64,000 bases of DNA from Marasmius tenuissimus (Eukaryota; Basidiomycota; Agaricomycetes; Agaricales; Marasmiaceae): NCBI GenBank assembly GCA_029532415.1, contig JAQOTA010000035.1, forward strand, positions 124,001 through 188,000, read 5' to 3'. The notes under the pieces are model-generated. The model did not search any database. It saw nothing but the letters and a program-made list of their open reading frames with translations, and was not told the origin of the DNA. The translations under genes were made by a program, and so were the position numbers. Each line of letters starts with the position of its first letter. Position 1 is the first letter of the stretch. Below, piece after piece: positions 55,710 to 64,000 of this stretch.

Positions 55710-56588
55710 TTGTAATCATGCGTGAAGTCTGAGACTCGCATTCTCCTATGGTACGCCAGGCGCCCGGAAATCAACATAAGAAAAGGAAGACGTCCGGTCG
55801 AGAATCGGTCGGAAATATCTCTCAAAGTTGTGTACCCAGCCTCTGTACGATCCAAAGATGGCTTCATATCACTCACCGGAGCAAGGTTGGTCACAGTGGG
55901 GAGTTGAAAAAGTGGTACCCGAGGCTCAAGGACTGCAAGTTCTCTGGCACCGACAACGCGAAGGAGGGAGGTAAATTGTAAAGGCATTCGACATGAAGTC
56001 CCTGCCATGAGCAGCCCGACTTGCTTGAGACTTCAGACACGTCTGTTTCGGAAGTTTTGGGCACTGAGCAGCAGCATATCGGTGGAGAATCAATATTAGT
56101 ACTTATCAGCATCCGTATGATGTCGAGTGAAAAAGAACTCGCGACGGAGTTCAGAAAGTTCAAACTCAACGAATTTGTTTATTGCGAGTGGGTAGGGCGA
56201 AAGTTCACGAAGTAGGAAGATAAGTTAGGCTACAGGTATAGCACTAATAGCCTGCACTGAGGACTCGATTAGCTAACAATAAAAAAAAACAGACACGGCG
56301 TTGGCTGGTGATCACCAAAGGCACAATACCCACCTGATGCGCCGAGCCTGTCAGCGCAGAGAGAGACTAGAGATTGGAGGACGGTAGAGAGATGTGAGAA
56401 AGGCGCTCGTCACTTCAGGTGCGAGTCGAACAAGTCACTTACAATTACTTGGCTTCAGCTGCGCTGAAGCCCTGATAGGTAGTGGTTAGAGGTAAAGAGG
56501 TTAATTATTCAAACTAAATACATCGTTGGTTTTTTATAGCTATCGTGTGTTTGCTATTGTAAAACATACAAGCTTGTACCAATCAGGA
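55710..56588. other. Junction region, probable left part of the Gypsy element
   Basis: No host gene recognised. 56453-56473 is a hairpin with 8-bp arms (GGCTTCAG..CTGAAGCC). The 3' LTR of the minus-strand Gypsy element should lie here, but its boundaries cannot be set because the other LTR is outside the window. Confidence 0.35.
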
Positions 56589-56879
56589 TTAAACAAGGGA
56601 ACTGGGAATTAACAATATAGTGGTCAAAAGAAGAAGCACCGCAAAACCCCGAGATCGCCAGGTCGTGCTTCGTTTGGCGAAATTCGATGCGCAAACAATA
56701 TTATTCCTGACATCCGCGGGGAACGATAAGCGACCGACCTCGGGCGTTAGCATCGTGAATCGACAAACGAACAGGTAGTTTGGATGACTCACAAGAAATT
56801 CCATCCTCCTCCTGAAATTGGGCGGGACGATGTTTTCTGTTCCACCAGTACGCCGTGCCGTTCTCCTCGTACCATCGTT
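56589..56879 (-). other. Open in-frame extension beyond the stop of the Gypsy 3' ORF
   Basis: After TAG 56880-56882 the same frame stays open for 96 codons to the stop at 56589-56591. It ends in a hydrophobic stretch (GFAVLLLLTTILLIPSSLV) suited to a membrane span. Whether it is translated is unknown; readthrough, an intron or a nonsense mutation are all possible. Confidence 0.4.
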
Positions 56880-58313
56880 CTAAGAAAGCAGACGCCTTTT
56901 TAAGTTTATTGTCTGTCGTCGAAGACTCCACCACCACAGGCGGAGACGATTGCGAATCGATATGGGCGGGTGTGTCCGTATGGTGGCCGTGGGCGACCAA
57001 TGCAGATCGTGAGACAAGGTGGTGATTGTACCATGGTTCTGAATACGGCGTGGACGAGATCGACGTGGAAAAATCCCCCGTAGATGCATCTGACGGTTCT
57101 CCTCATCAACTATCTCATCTAAGGCGGTTTGGCAAGTCACCCTACCTCCTCGTAGTCTATACTCCTCAGAAACTAACGGCTTGTCCTCCGGTAAATGACT
57201 AGGCCACGGGTTGCCCATAGTAGTGCTCATCGAGAAGTTGGTGGAGGACGTAGGAGTGTAATAAGCCTGGGGAGGATATGCAGGAAGTTGTGGAACGGGG
57301 GGAAGACGAATCGTGGAGGCTGAAGTGTTGTCTGCGAAACCCAGATTAGGATGGGACGGCGGTCGCGGCCAAGTATACTCGTGCTCCAAAATGGATGACT
57401 CCCTTGCCGAAGGGGCCATTGCTGTCGGTTCCATTTCTCGACGAACATACGAATGAGTCTGCAGCCAGTCTCCCAGACCGAAGGGTTTGGCTAATACTGG
57501 AAAGGATGGGTTGGGCTCAATCCACTCCTCGTCAATGCCGGGCGATTCCTGAAAGTTATGACCCGGAAAACGACTTCGAGTTGCATAACTTGGAGTACAA
57601 AGCGTAGCCACCCGTTGTCGTATGGCATGATTGCCCGTCTTAGACAGTCCTGCGACATCCGGAGCGATGTTCGCTATGAGTTGTAAGTGGGGGGAGTGAA
57701 TGGGCGGCCAGCGTGGAATCACTGATTCCGATGGGACCTCAATCACAATTACACGATTGCGCTGGTCCGTCTGCGCTAACAGGTATGTTTTGTCCGGCAA
57801 TTGTTCATGTATCACGCCTATGAGAACGGCACGATGAAATCCAGCGTCTCGACCTATGATGGCGTCCCCGAAGCTAAAAGAGTGGTCCTTCACTAGCCCT
57901 GCGGGTCGATATAGTTCGACATTGCCCAGCTCTCGGGGAACTAAATTCGGCTCCACAGGCTCCCATCGTTGGTTCCAATGGTCAGTCTTGAGAGCTCGCA
58001 TCGTCTGGTTGGGTGCATTAAAGAGGTGATCTTGACCTAAGGATGGGTCCTGCGAAATCGGTGTGTTTCCGAGAAAATGATAGATAGCATTTGCGTCAAA
58101 ATGATGAGATTGTTGGTAACTGTTACTGCAGGCGCCAATTTCGCTGAGGAGGCCTATCAAAGAATCGCAGCTTGCGTCTAGGTCGCGGTTACGAGTGTCC
58201 AGTGAATTACCGTCTGAGGTGCGAAAGAGGTAAGAATTATTCCGGAATACCGTGTAAGCGCTCAGTAGGCTTGCCATGACTAGACAGAGGGTGACGGAGG
58301 GACGGGAAATCAT
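56880..58313 (-). CDS. Third ORF of the Gypsy element, downstream of integrase
   Basis: 477 codons from ATG 58311-58313, beginning 100 bases after the pol stop on the same strand. The N-terminus MISRPSVTLCLVMASLLSAYTVF is a signal-anchor-like hydrophobic segment. The middle holds VELYRPAGLVKDHSFSFGDAIIGRDAGF and RVIVIEVPSESVIPRWPPI, perhaps a small beta domain. The C-terminal third is Pro/Tyr/Ser-rich, then strongly basic (RRSRPRRIQNHG, NLKRRLLS). No known domain recognised. The position corresponds to env-like ORFs of some Ty3/Gypsy elements, but no envelope motif is identifiable. An open frame of this length suggests recent selection or recent insertion. Confidence 0.65.
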   Translation of the reverse strand: MISRPSVTLCLVMASLLSAYTVFRNNSYLFRTSDGNSLDTRNRDLDASCDSLIGLLSEIGACSNSYQQSHHFDANAIYHFLGNTPISQDPSLGQDHLFNAPNQTMRALKTDHWNQRWEPVEPNLVPRELGNVELYRPAGLVKDHSFSFGDAIIGRDAGFHRAVLIGVIHEQLPDKTYLLAQTDQRNRVIVIEVPSESVIPRWPPIHSPHLQLIANIAPDVAGLSKTGNHAIRQRVATLCTPSYATRSRFPGHNFQESPGIDEEWIEPNPSFPVLAKPFGLGDWLQTHSYVRREMEPTAMAPSARESSILEHEYTWPRPPSHPNLGFADNTSASTIRLPPVPQLPAYPPQAYYTPTSSTNFSMSTTMGNPWPSHLPEDKPLVSEEYRLRGGRVTCQTALDEIVDEENRQMHLRGIFPRRSRPRRIQNHGTITTLSHDLHWSPTATIRTHPPISIRNRLRLWWWSLRRQTINLKRRLLS

Positions 58314-58413
58314 AGTTGTTAGAACTGGGTTGGAAGGGTTTAAAAACTGGAATTTGCCGAGTGAGATTGCCGTGTTTGTCACCACGAATCTTGATCGTGG
58401 ACCCTGAAACCTT

Positions 58414-61400
58414 CTAAGTGGCCTGAGTCCCCAGCCACCCGTGTCGCATAAACCAATGGTCGCGTCGTATATATGGCATAAGTCGATAGGCGGCTACAGA
58501 TGGTGCTAATGGGGTCCCATCCAATTCCCTAATCTCATAGGCTTCCCCCCGCGTATATCGAATCACTTCATACGGCCCTAGATATCGGGGTTGCTCCTTG
58601 TGTCCGATGTTTTGGTCCGCTTCTGAATTTCTCACCAACACCAATTCGCCGGGCTTGTAAATTCTTGGAATCAGCTTCTTTGCAAATCGTTTTTCAAACT
58701 GCGCCTTCGAATCGAATCTACTTTTTCTGAGGAGTTCGGTGGCACGCTGTAGATCTTCGGGGTGGCGCTGTAGTTGTTTGATTCGGAGTGCTAATAGATC
58801 TTCAGTGGAGATCCCTGCATAGAAACCTTCTACCTGAAAGGTAGCTTCAAACAAATCGAAAGGCAAGATTGGGTCCGTAGCGTGGAGTAGTTGATACGGA
58901 GAATAGCCTGTGGATCTGTGTACCGTGATTCGGTCGGCAAATACCGCTTCAGGTAATTTCCGTGGCCAGTACGAAAGCCTCCCTTCACAAGCTTTGATGA
59001 GCGCTTCCCGCAGTGTAAAATGTCCTCTTTCGACTACGCCGTTAGCATGTTTGTTATACGGCGATATTCTGACTCTGGGAACCCCGAGTCGGATCATCAA
59101 AGACTGGAAAGCTGCTTTTACCTCTGACCCATTGTCTGTCACCACCTGTCGGGGGACTCCATATCGACAGTAAATTTGTTCCCAAAAGAATTTTGACAAG
59201 GTCGCTGAGTCGATGCTGGAAATCGCGCGTGCTTCACAGACTCCCGACAGATCATCGCGTGCTGCTACAATATAATGGTAGCCGCTAGCTGGAGGCATAT
59301 ACATGACATCGATGTACACCTTCCCAAACAATGCCGATGGAATAGATACAGTGGGTGGCTTCTCAAACCTCTTCAAGCTTCGAATCTGACACTCGTGACA
59401 GGATTTAATATGATGCTCAACATCATTATGCATTCTGGGCCAGTAGAATCGTGATCGGAGCAGTTCAAAAACCGCCGCTACCCCTTTATGTCCCAGCCGG
59501 TCATGGGCTAGAGTCAGTATGCGCAAGCGGGCCTCTGCATCGGTAACTACCAGCAAGGGAAGCCCCACACGATTCCGTCGAAATAGCCGATCTCCTCGAA
59601 GGTGATAACGTCCCACCTTTTTCAAGAAGCGTTTCTTTTCCTGTGTTGACGGAAAGTACGGCGATTCCAAGGTGCGTAGGAAGTGTTTCACCTGAGTCAG
59701 CCATTGCTCTTGTATGTCTCGGCTGAGAAAGCTGGAAGGTAACTCGAAACTATGGTATCCAACCCTGTGCAGCGGAGGCTTTTCTGGTTTCGATTCAATT
59801 CGTCTCAGTAACAGCGCCACGTTGTCTAACCAGGCATCATCGTCACTAAGGACTTCTTCTCCGTTCTCCAATGGTCGTCTAGATAAAGCGTCGGGTCCCT
59901 TAAACCTGGTCGCTGGTACATGCACCAAGTCAAAGTCAAAGAGTAATATTCCCTGAATCCATCGGTTTATGGAAGCGTTGGGCTGGAGGTCGGGGTCCTT
60001 GAGCATTCCACGAATATACTGTGCATCTACTTCAACCGTCAAGTGTCTGACTCCTATCAGATATATCCGCCAATGTCTCAGGGCTCGGTATAATCCGAAC
60101 AGTTCCAACTTAGGCTGAGAATAACGGCCCTCCCGTTCACTCATTGGAATTGATCCATACCGGGCAGGTACTTTTCGGCCTCTCTCATCCAGTTGAGACA
60201 AAATCATTCCCGTACCTTCCTTGCTTGAATCCACGGACAGAATGACTGGTCTGTCTGAGTCATAATCAATTGGTTTCATTGCGGGAGCGCTGGATACTGC
60301 ATTCTTAATGGTTTCAAACGCTTCCTGCTGACTCTTTCCCCACACAAATTCGGCATCCTTGTGAAACAGCTGGGTAAGAGGTTTGATTATCATAGAGTAA
60401 TCTTTGACCCAGATCCTAACAGTGCCACATAATCCCAGAAATTGCCGGACTTGTTTAGCATTTTCCAACGGTGGCCACCTCAAAATTTTGTCCGCTCGTC
60501 CTTGATCGGGTACGCGACCATTCGCGTTACATCGCTGTCCTACAATGAGAGCCTCGGGACAACAGACCTGGGCCTTGTGTCCAGAGAACGTGGCTCCCGC
60601 ACACTTGACCCGGTGCATGATTCTATGGACATCGTGAGCGTGTTCCCAGATAAATTTGCGAATTCCAGGGTTCGATGTTAACACTTCCGGTTTGCCAAAA
60701 TTGTTCAAATACTGGCTTCGCGGCCCTTTAATGGCCAGGTCATCAATGAAAATGTTGGCAACCTCTAGACAATCCTCCTGAAGTATAAAAACCATGCACT
60801 TTTGAAATTCTGCTGGTGAATTAGTGAATCCGGTGGGTAGGGATGTAATCTGTAGCAGCCCCATCGGCGTCATGAAGGCCGTGAGCTCCCTGCTTGACTC
60901 GTCAATTTTTCGAGCATCAAAACCCCAGAATAAGTCGAATACAGTGTAACATTGCCGCCCCGCAAACCCATCAACAAAATCATCCAATATGGGTAACATT
61001 CCAGCATCCCGTACTGATACCTTGTTTAGTGGCTGGAGATCATGGACTATTCGAAGTTTTCCATTTTTCTTAAGCACACAAAACCACATGGACCGATACG
61101 ATGATACGCTAGGTTCGTACACCCCCGCATCAATCTTCAATTTCAATACTTCGTTGACCTTCTCCTTTATTCCTGGAGGTATAGGGATATTCTTGTACTG
61201 CCACGGTTTATGAGGAACAGTAGGAATCATGTATGGTGAAAAATAAGAGTCCTTCAGTGTTCCTCGTTCGATATCTTCAAAGGCCAGTGAATCCTCGTTG
61301 AGCTTCAGGACGTGAGCGAAAAGCTTCTCCTCTTCTTCGGTCAGGAACCCCGATGGATTCACATCTATTAATTGTAAACGTTCTGCCGACAACCGGGTAG

Positions 61401-62178
61401 AAGGTTCGAAGATAGGCGGACAAAACGGTAGTGAAGGCAGCGACAATAATGGATCCTCAGGGATCGTGCGGCGGACCCTGCTTTCTGGAGGCATCATTGT
61501 AGAGATAGGCCGCACCTTCCTGTTCACCTTCTTGTAGGCTGTATAAACTGTGCTTTCCCCGCTCCCTGAGTCCCATGCGGTTGGAAAAATGATTGTTTCA
61601 TCATCCTCCTCAAATTCCGTTCGTTCGATAAGTTCTTTATGTGTGTTAGGCCAACTGTCAGAGTTGGATAAGTCCATTAGAGTGGAAAGCTTTTCTCGAG
61701 GCTCTTTAATGGTGTATTGAAAGCCTGCCCTCTTCTTCTGCAAGGCAGATCGCCGGTGAAGCATCCTGAACATTAAACAGTGAACTGTCAACTTCGCTCG
61801 CTGGCTACGGTATTGTTCCGCCTGCAACTTCCAAACCACCCCGGAGTTTCTCCAAATAATTTCACACCAAGGATAGGCCGCATAGTATACCATTCCGGAT
61901 AGTATCACTACAAGGTCTAGACTAGCGCAAAACACACGGATAAGTAGTAGTCCGAAAACGCGATATATCAAGTAGGTTTGGCGATATGAACATATGTATT
62001 CTGTATGGTTTTCGAAGATAAGCCAGACCATGAGTATCAGTAACATAATCTGTGAGGGAAAACACGCATTCAGCCCAAGACCTCGAATACCTTCTGCTTC
62101 CAGGCGTGAAAATCTCGTTGTTGCTCCTCCATCATTTCCTCCATTTCCGAGATGAGCTGCCGAATTCGCACTTTCCAC
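58414..62178 (-). CDS. pol: Ty3/Gypsy pol: reverse transcriptase, RNase H, integrase
   Basis: One open frame of 1254 codons counted from a non-ATG codon, in the -1 frame relative to the ORF ending at 62070 and overlapping it by 109 bases; the true start is uncertain. Residues 43-105 are strongly hydrophobic (IMLLILMVWLIF, LLLIRVFCASLDLVVILSG). Reverse transcriptase about 350-540 has LPTGFTNSPAEFQ and FIDD at 477-480. RNase H has D650, E693 and D718. The integrase HHCC finger uses H892/H897, C927 and C930, and the core has D957, D1015 and E1050. RYLGPYEVI follows near 1198. All catalytic acids are present. No chromodomain seen, and no convincing aspartic protease. Closest known type: the RT-RNaseH-integrase proteins common in Agaricomycetes. 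Confidence 0.93.
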   Translation of the reverse strand: MESANSAAHLGNGGNDGGATTRFSRLEAEGIRGLGLNACFPSQIMLLILMVWLIFENHTEYICSYRQTYLIYRVFGLLLIRVFCASLDLVVILSGMVYYAAYPWCEIIWRNSGVVWKLQAEQYRSQRAKLTVHCLMFRMLHRRSALQKKRAGFQYTIKEPREKLSTLMDLSNSDSWPNTHKELIERTEFEEDDETIIFPTAWDSGSGESTVYTAYKKVNRKVRPISTMMPPESRVRRTIPEDPLLSLPSLPFCPPIFEPSTRLSAERLQLIDVNPSGFLTEEEEKLFAHVLKLNEDSLAFEDIERGTLKDSYFSPYMIPTVPHKPWQYKNIPIPPGIKEKVNEVLKLKIDAGVYEPSVSSYRSMWFCVLKKNGKLRIVHDLQPLNKVSVRDAGMLPILDDFVDGFAGRQCYTVFDLFWGFDARKIDESSRELTAFMTPMGLLQITSLPTGFTNSPAEFQKCMVFILQEDCLEVANIFIDDLAIKGPRSQYLNNFGKPEVLTSNPGIRKFIWEHAHDVHRIMHRVKCAGATFSGHKAQVCCPEALIVGQRCNANGRVPDQGRADKILRWPPLENAKQVRQFLGLCGTVRIWVKDYSMIIKPLTQLFHKDAEFVWGKSQQEAFETIKNAVSSAPAMKPIDYDSDRPVILSVDSSKEGTGMILSQLDERGRKVPARYGSIPMSEREGRYSQPKLELFGLYRALRHWRIYLIGVRHLTVEVDAQYIRGMLKDPDLQPNASINRWIQGILLFDFDLVHVPATRFKGPDALSRRPLENGEEVLSDDDAWLDNVALLLRRIESKPEKPPLHRVGYHSFELPSSFLSRDIQEQWLTQVKHFLRTLESPYFPSTQEKKRFLKKVGRYHLRGDRLFRRNRVGLPLLVVTDAEARLRILTLAHDRLGHKGVAAVFELLRSRFYWPRMHNDVEHHIKSCHECQIRSLKRFEKPPTVSIPSALFGKVYIDVMYMPPASGYHYIVAARDDLSGVCEARAISSIDSATLSKFFWEQIYCRYGVPRQVVTDNGSEVKAAFQSLMIRLGVPRVRISPYNKHANGVVERGHFTLREALIKACEGRLSYWPRKLPEAVFADRITVHRSTGYSPYQLLHATDPILPFDLFEATFQVEGFYAGISTEDLLALRIKQLQRHPEDLQRATELLRKSRFDSKAQFEKRFAKKLIPRIYKPGELVLVRNSEADQNIGHKEQPRYLGPYEVIRYTRGEAYEIRELDGTPLAPSVAAYRLMPYIRRDHWFMRHGWLGTQAT

Positions 62179-62996
62179 AGAGAATGTCGACTTTCAGCCT
62201 GAACTCGCCGCAGGTCCTGTCGTGCATCGGCCTGATTGGTGGTAGGGGCAAATCGGACTCGCTTTCGAGGACGTGAAGGGGAGACTGCAGGACGACGATC
62301 GTGATGATGAGGCAGGGAAGCCATAAGAGTTATTGGAGGACGAGGGGGCAATCCGTATATTGTGGTTGAAGGGGGTTGAATCCCTATATTGGGAGTAGCT
62401 GAACGAGGGGGAATCGGTTGAGGAGGACTGGTGGTAAAATGAGAGCAAAGTGGGTGATGATATCCCGGGCCGCAAGTTGCTGGTTGGGCCGGCGGCTGTC
62501 TCAGAGCTGAATGTGACGGTGTTGAACGAAAAATCAGCGGCTGAAACAGAATCCCGGGCTGGAGTTGTCGAGACGTGGGTGTTGAACCCGCTGACTCGGA
62601 AGAAGTAGAAGACACAGATGATCGGCAAGAAGAACAAGATTGGGAACTTGCAGAATGAGCGGCTGGCGCTCTTGGAGGGCTTCGAGACAGTGAAGTCGGG
62701 ATATTCTGAGATAGGATAGGAGAAGTGGAAACAGGAATGGGCGCTCGTATTGTCACCGGGACAAGAGGAGCAGGTTGAAAGAAAGACGGGTATCCTGGAG
62801 GGCGTAGTTGGGATCCCGAAGGAACTGACGTCTCCAGGGACATGGTAGTAATCATAGGTTGCAAAACTGGAGTGGGAGTCGTATGAACAGCACGGAGTGA
62901 GCGAATCTCCTGCATATGGGCGGCCCGTGCCTTGTGTCGAGAGGAATAAGGAGCCATACGGACAAATCTGGCTTTGATTGCACGGTACCATGCCAT
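62070..62996 (-). CDS. Pro/Ser-rich ORF with C-terminal coiled coil (gag-like position)
   Basis: 308 codons from ATG 62994-62996. Low-complexity Pro/Ser/Thr-rich body (SSQSCSSCRSSVSSTSSES, PPAQPATCGPGYHHPLC), a basic patch PSRPRKRVRFAP, and a final helix predicted to coil (QLISEMEEMMEEQQRDFHAWKQKVFEVL). No CCHC knuckle or capsid-like domain, so it is not a standard gag. It overlaps the pol frame by 109 bases, and pol is in the -1 frame, as in elements that use ribosomal frameshifting; I see no canonical slippery heptamer. Confidence 0.6.
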   Translation of the reverse strand: MAWYRAIKARFVRMAPYSSRHKARAAHMQEIRSLRAVHTTPTPVLQPMITTMSLETSVPSGSQLRPPGYPSFFQPAPLVPVTIRAPIPVSTSPILSQNIPTSLSRSPPRAPAAHSASSQSCSSCRSSVSSTSSESAGSTPTSRQLQPGILFQPLIFRSTPSHSALRQPPAQPATCGPGYHHPLCSHFTTSPPQPIPPRSATPNIGIQPPSTTIYGLPPRPPITLMASLPHHHDRRPAVSPSRPRKRVRFAPTTNQADARQDLRRVQAESRHSLWKVRIRQLISEMEEMMEEQQRDFHAWKQKVFEVLG

Positions 62997-63182
62997 CAGT
63001 GACCCGCGGGGAACAATTAGACTTTAACACCACTTACGTTGGGCAATAAAAAGTGAAGTGAATTGTCCAGCAATTTAAAAAAAATCCACGCAAGAACCTA
63101 AAGAGCGGCTGTGTCGGCAGTGGTGGAGTTGGTAGCAACAGACTCAGTGGATGAAGAAAGAGGCGATGGTTTATAAGAGGCC

Positions 63183-64000
63183 TTAATTCGGGAAGCCTTT
63201 AAGAGGGCCGAAGTTGGTTGATGAGCTCGAAGGAGGGGATGAATTTCCAACCCGTTTAAGGGGTGATACGTCAAGTTGTTCTTGAATTCCGACATGGTCT
63301 CCCATCGTTTCGTTATAGCCCCACGTTGTTGGGCTAGTTCCCGGAAGTGAGTCGGGGAGGCGTGGGATGTAGAAATGGCTGTGAAGATGCTCGAGGCCCG
63401 CGCTATCCAAATACTTTATCTTCAGGATGTTCTCGATCATGGTGGCTAGGTCGAGCTCACAATGGAAGATGAGTATTTCCCGGGCAGCTATCAACCATAC
63501 TCGATATTCGTAGGTAAGAATGGCGTTAACGAGATATGAAGGGCTGCGAAGGAGGGCTGATGCTTCCCGAAGATAGGCGCTATAGCGAGCCCGAAAAACG
63601 TGGTCGGCCTCGAGAATCATAAAATACTCGGAAAGGAACACCATTGCTCAGTAAATTTCCACCGTCATATAGTCTAGCTCCTTTTGGTAGTAGACCCAAC
63701 GTCCTGCATCGGTGACCAACACGGTAAGATATTCGTGATCGTGGCGCCAACGGTCTCGATCGAAGTTCCCTCCCAAGGCACGAATGGGCATGCTGGCAGG
63801 TTCGTTTCGGTCAACGGCCAGACGAAAGCGGAAGTGATCCTCTTGTTCTTGGCAGTAGACCGGGTTCTCGAACTTGTGAGCTAATCGCAAGCGAGACTCC
63901 AAGTTGGGTCCACGTCCATTAGCCACCATTCCCTCTGTCCTTTCCTGCATCCCGTGATAATGCATTTCCACGAATGCGCTCTGCAAAGCCTTTAAGACCC
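63183..64000 (-). CDS. 5' ORF of the Gypsy element, continues off the window, one internal TGA
   Basis: From the right edge to TAA at 63183-63185 the frame is open except for TGA 63645-63647, which is followed two codons later by an ATG. The right part includes RLRLAHKFENPVYCQEQEDHF and RDRWRHDHEYLTVLVTDAGRWVYYQKEL; the left part includes EYRVWLIAAREILIFHCELDLATMIENILKI. Helical, acidic/basic mix, no known motif. Likely the capsid-coding part by position, which is an inference. Confidence 0.5.

Noticed and set aside
61550..61580. DSGS string in the pol frame as a protease active site
   Set aside because: Surrounding residues are polar and the flap region is absent, unlike retroelement aspartic proteases.
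62194..63033. 279-codon minus ORF overlapping the Pro/Ser-rich ORF
   Set aside because: Shadow frame produced by low-complexity Pro/Ser codons; it lacks the coiled-coil end and the pol overlap.
1..64000. CRISPR arrays, operons, ribosome-binding sites
   Set aside because: The DNA is eukaryotic; no regularly spaced direct repeats of that kind were found.

Overview
The window reads as nuclear DNA of a mushroom-forming basidiomycete (Agaricomycetes). The evidence is genes split by many 50-70 nt GT-AG introns, a Plavaka-type transposase, a DUF6532-type gene, an F-box/LRR gene, PPxY-tailed single-pass membrane proteins, small secreted cysteine proteins, and basidiomycete Ty1/Copia and Ty3/Gypsy elements. 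No rRNA, tRNA or CRISPR array was found. It looks like a repeat-rich accessory region.

Layout. 1-3450 (-): broken Plavaka transposase. 3758-7620 (+): DUF6532-type gene carrying three miniature inverted-repeat elements (MITEs), two of them with perfect 8-bp target duplications. 8005-9214 (+): decayed F-box/LRR gene. 10735-12282, 18432-19889 and 23107-24636 (all -): three paralogous three-exon membrane-protein genes. The first is frameshifted; the other two are open. Two of them share an upstream minisatellite-like repeat tract (14.6 and 25.6 kb). 15.6-17.3 kb is duplicated at 47.2-49.3 kb; the first copy contains a 53-bp palindrome and a remnant secreted-protein gene.

26779-42531 is a graveyard of three related Copia elements: C on +, B and A on -. 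Solo LTRs of several other families are inserted into them, most with intact 5-bp target duplications. More solo LTRs lie at 43375 and 46605. 49.5-52.4 kb holds a family of small secreted proteins: two intact genes and one degenerate copy. 53.1-55.7 kb holds two related genes of unknown function. 56.5-64 kb is a young-looking Ty3/Gypsy element on the minus strand. Its 1254-codon pol frame is open and is followed by a further 477-codon ORF in the position where envelope-like genes sit.

How it fits together. Host genes have been amplified in place (membrane proteins, secreted proteins, the 53-55 kb pair) and invaded by successive waves of elements. Target duplications and interrupted reading frames give the order of insertion. 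The least familiar unit is the Gypsy element at the right edge: its pol frame has an N-terminal hydrophobic region and no recognisable protease, it has an extra 3' ORF with signal-anchor-like and hydrophobic C-terminal segments, and single in-frame stops interrupt the frames at both ends.
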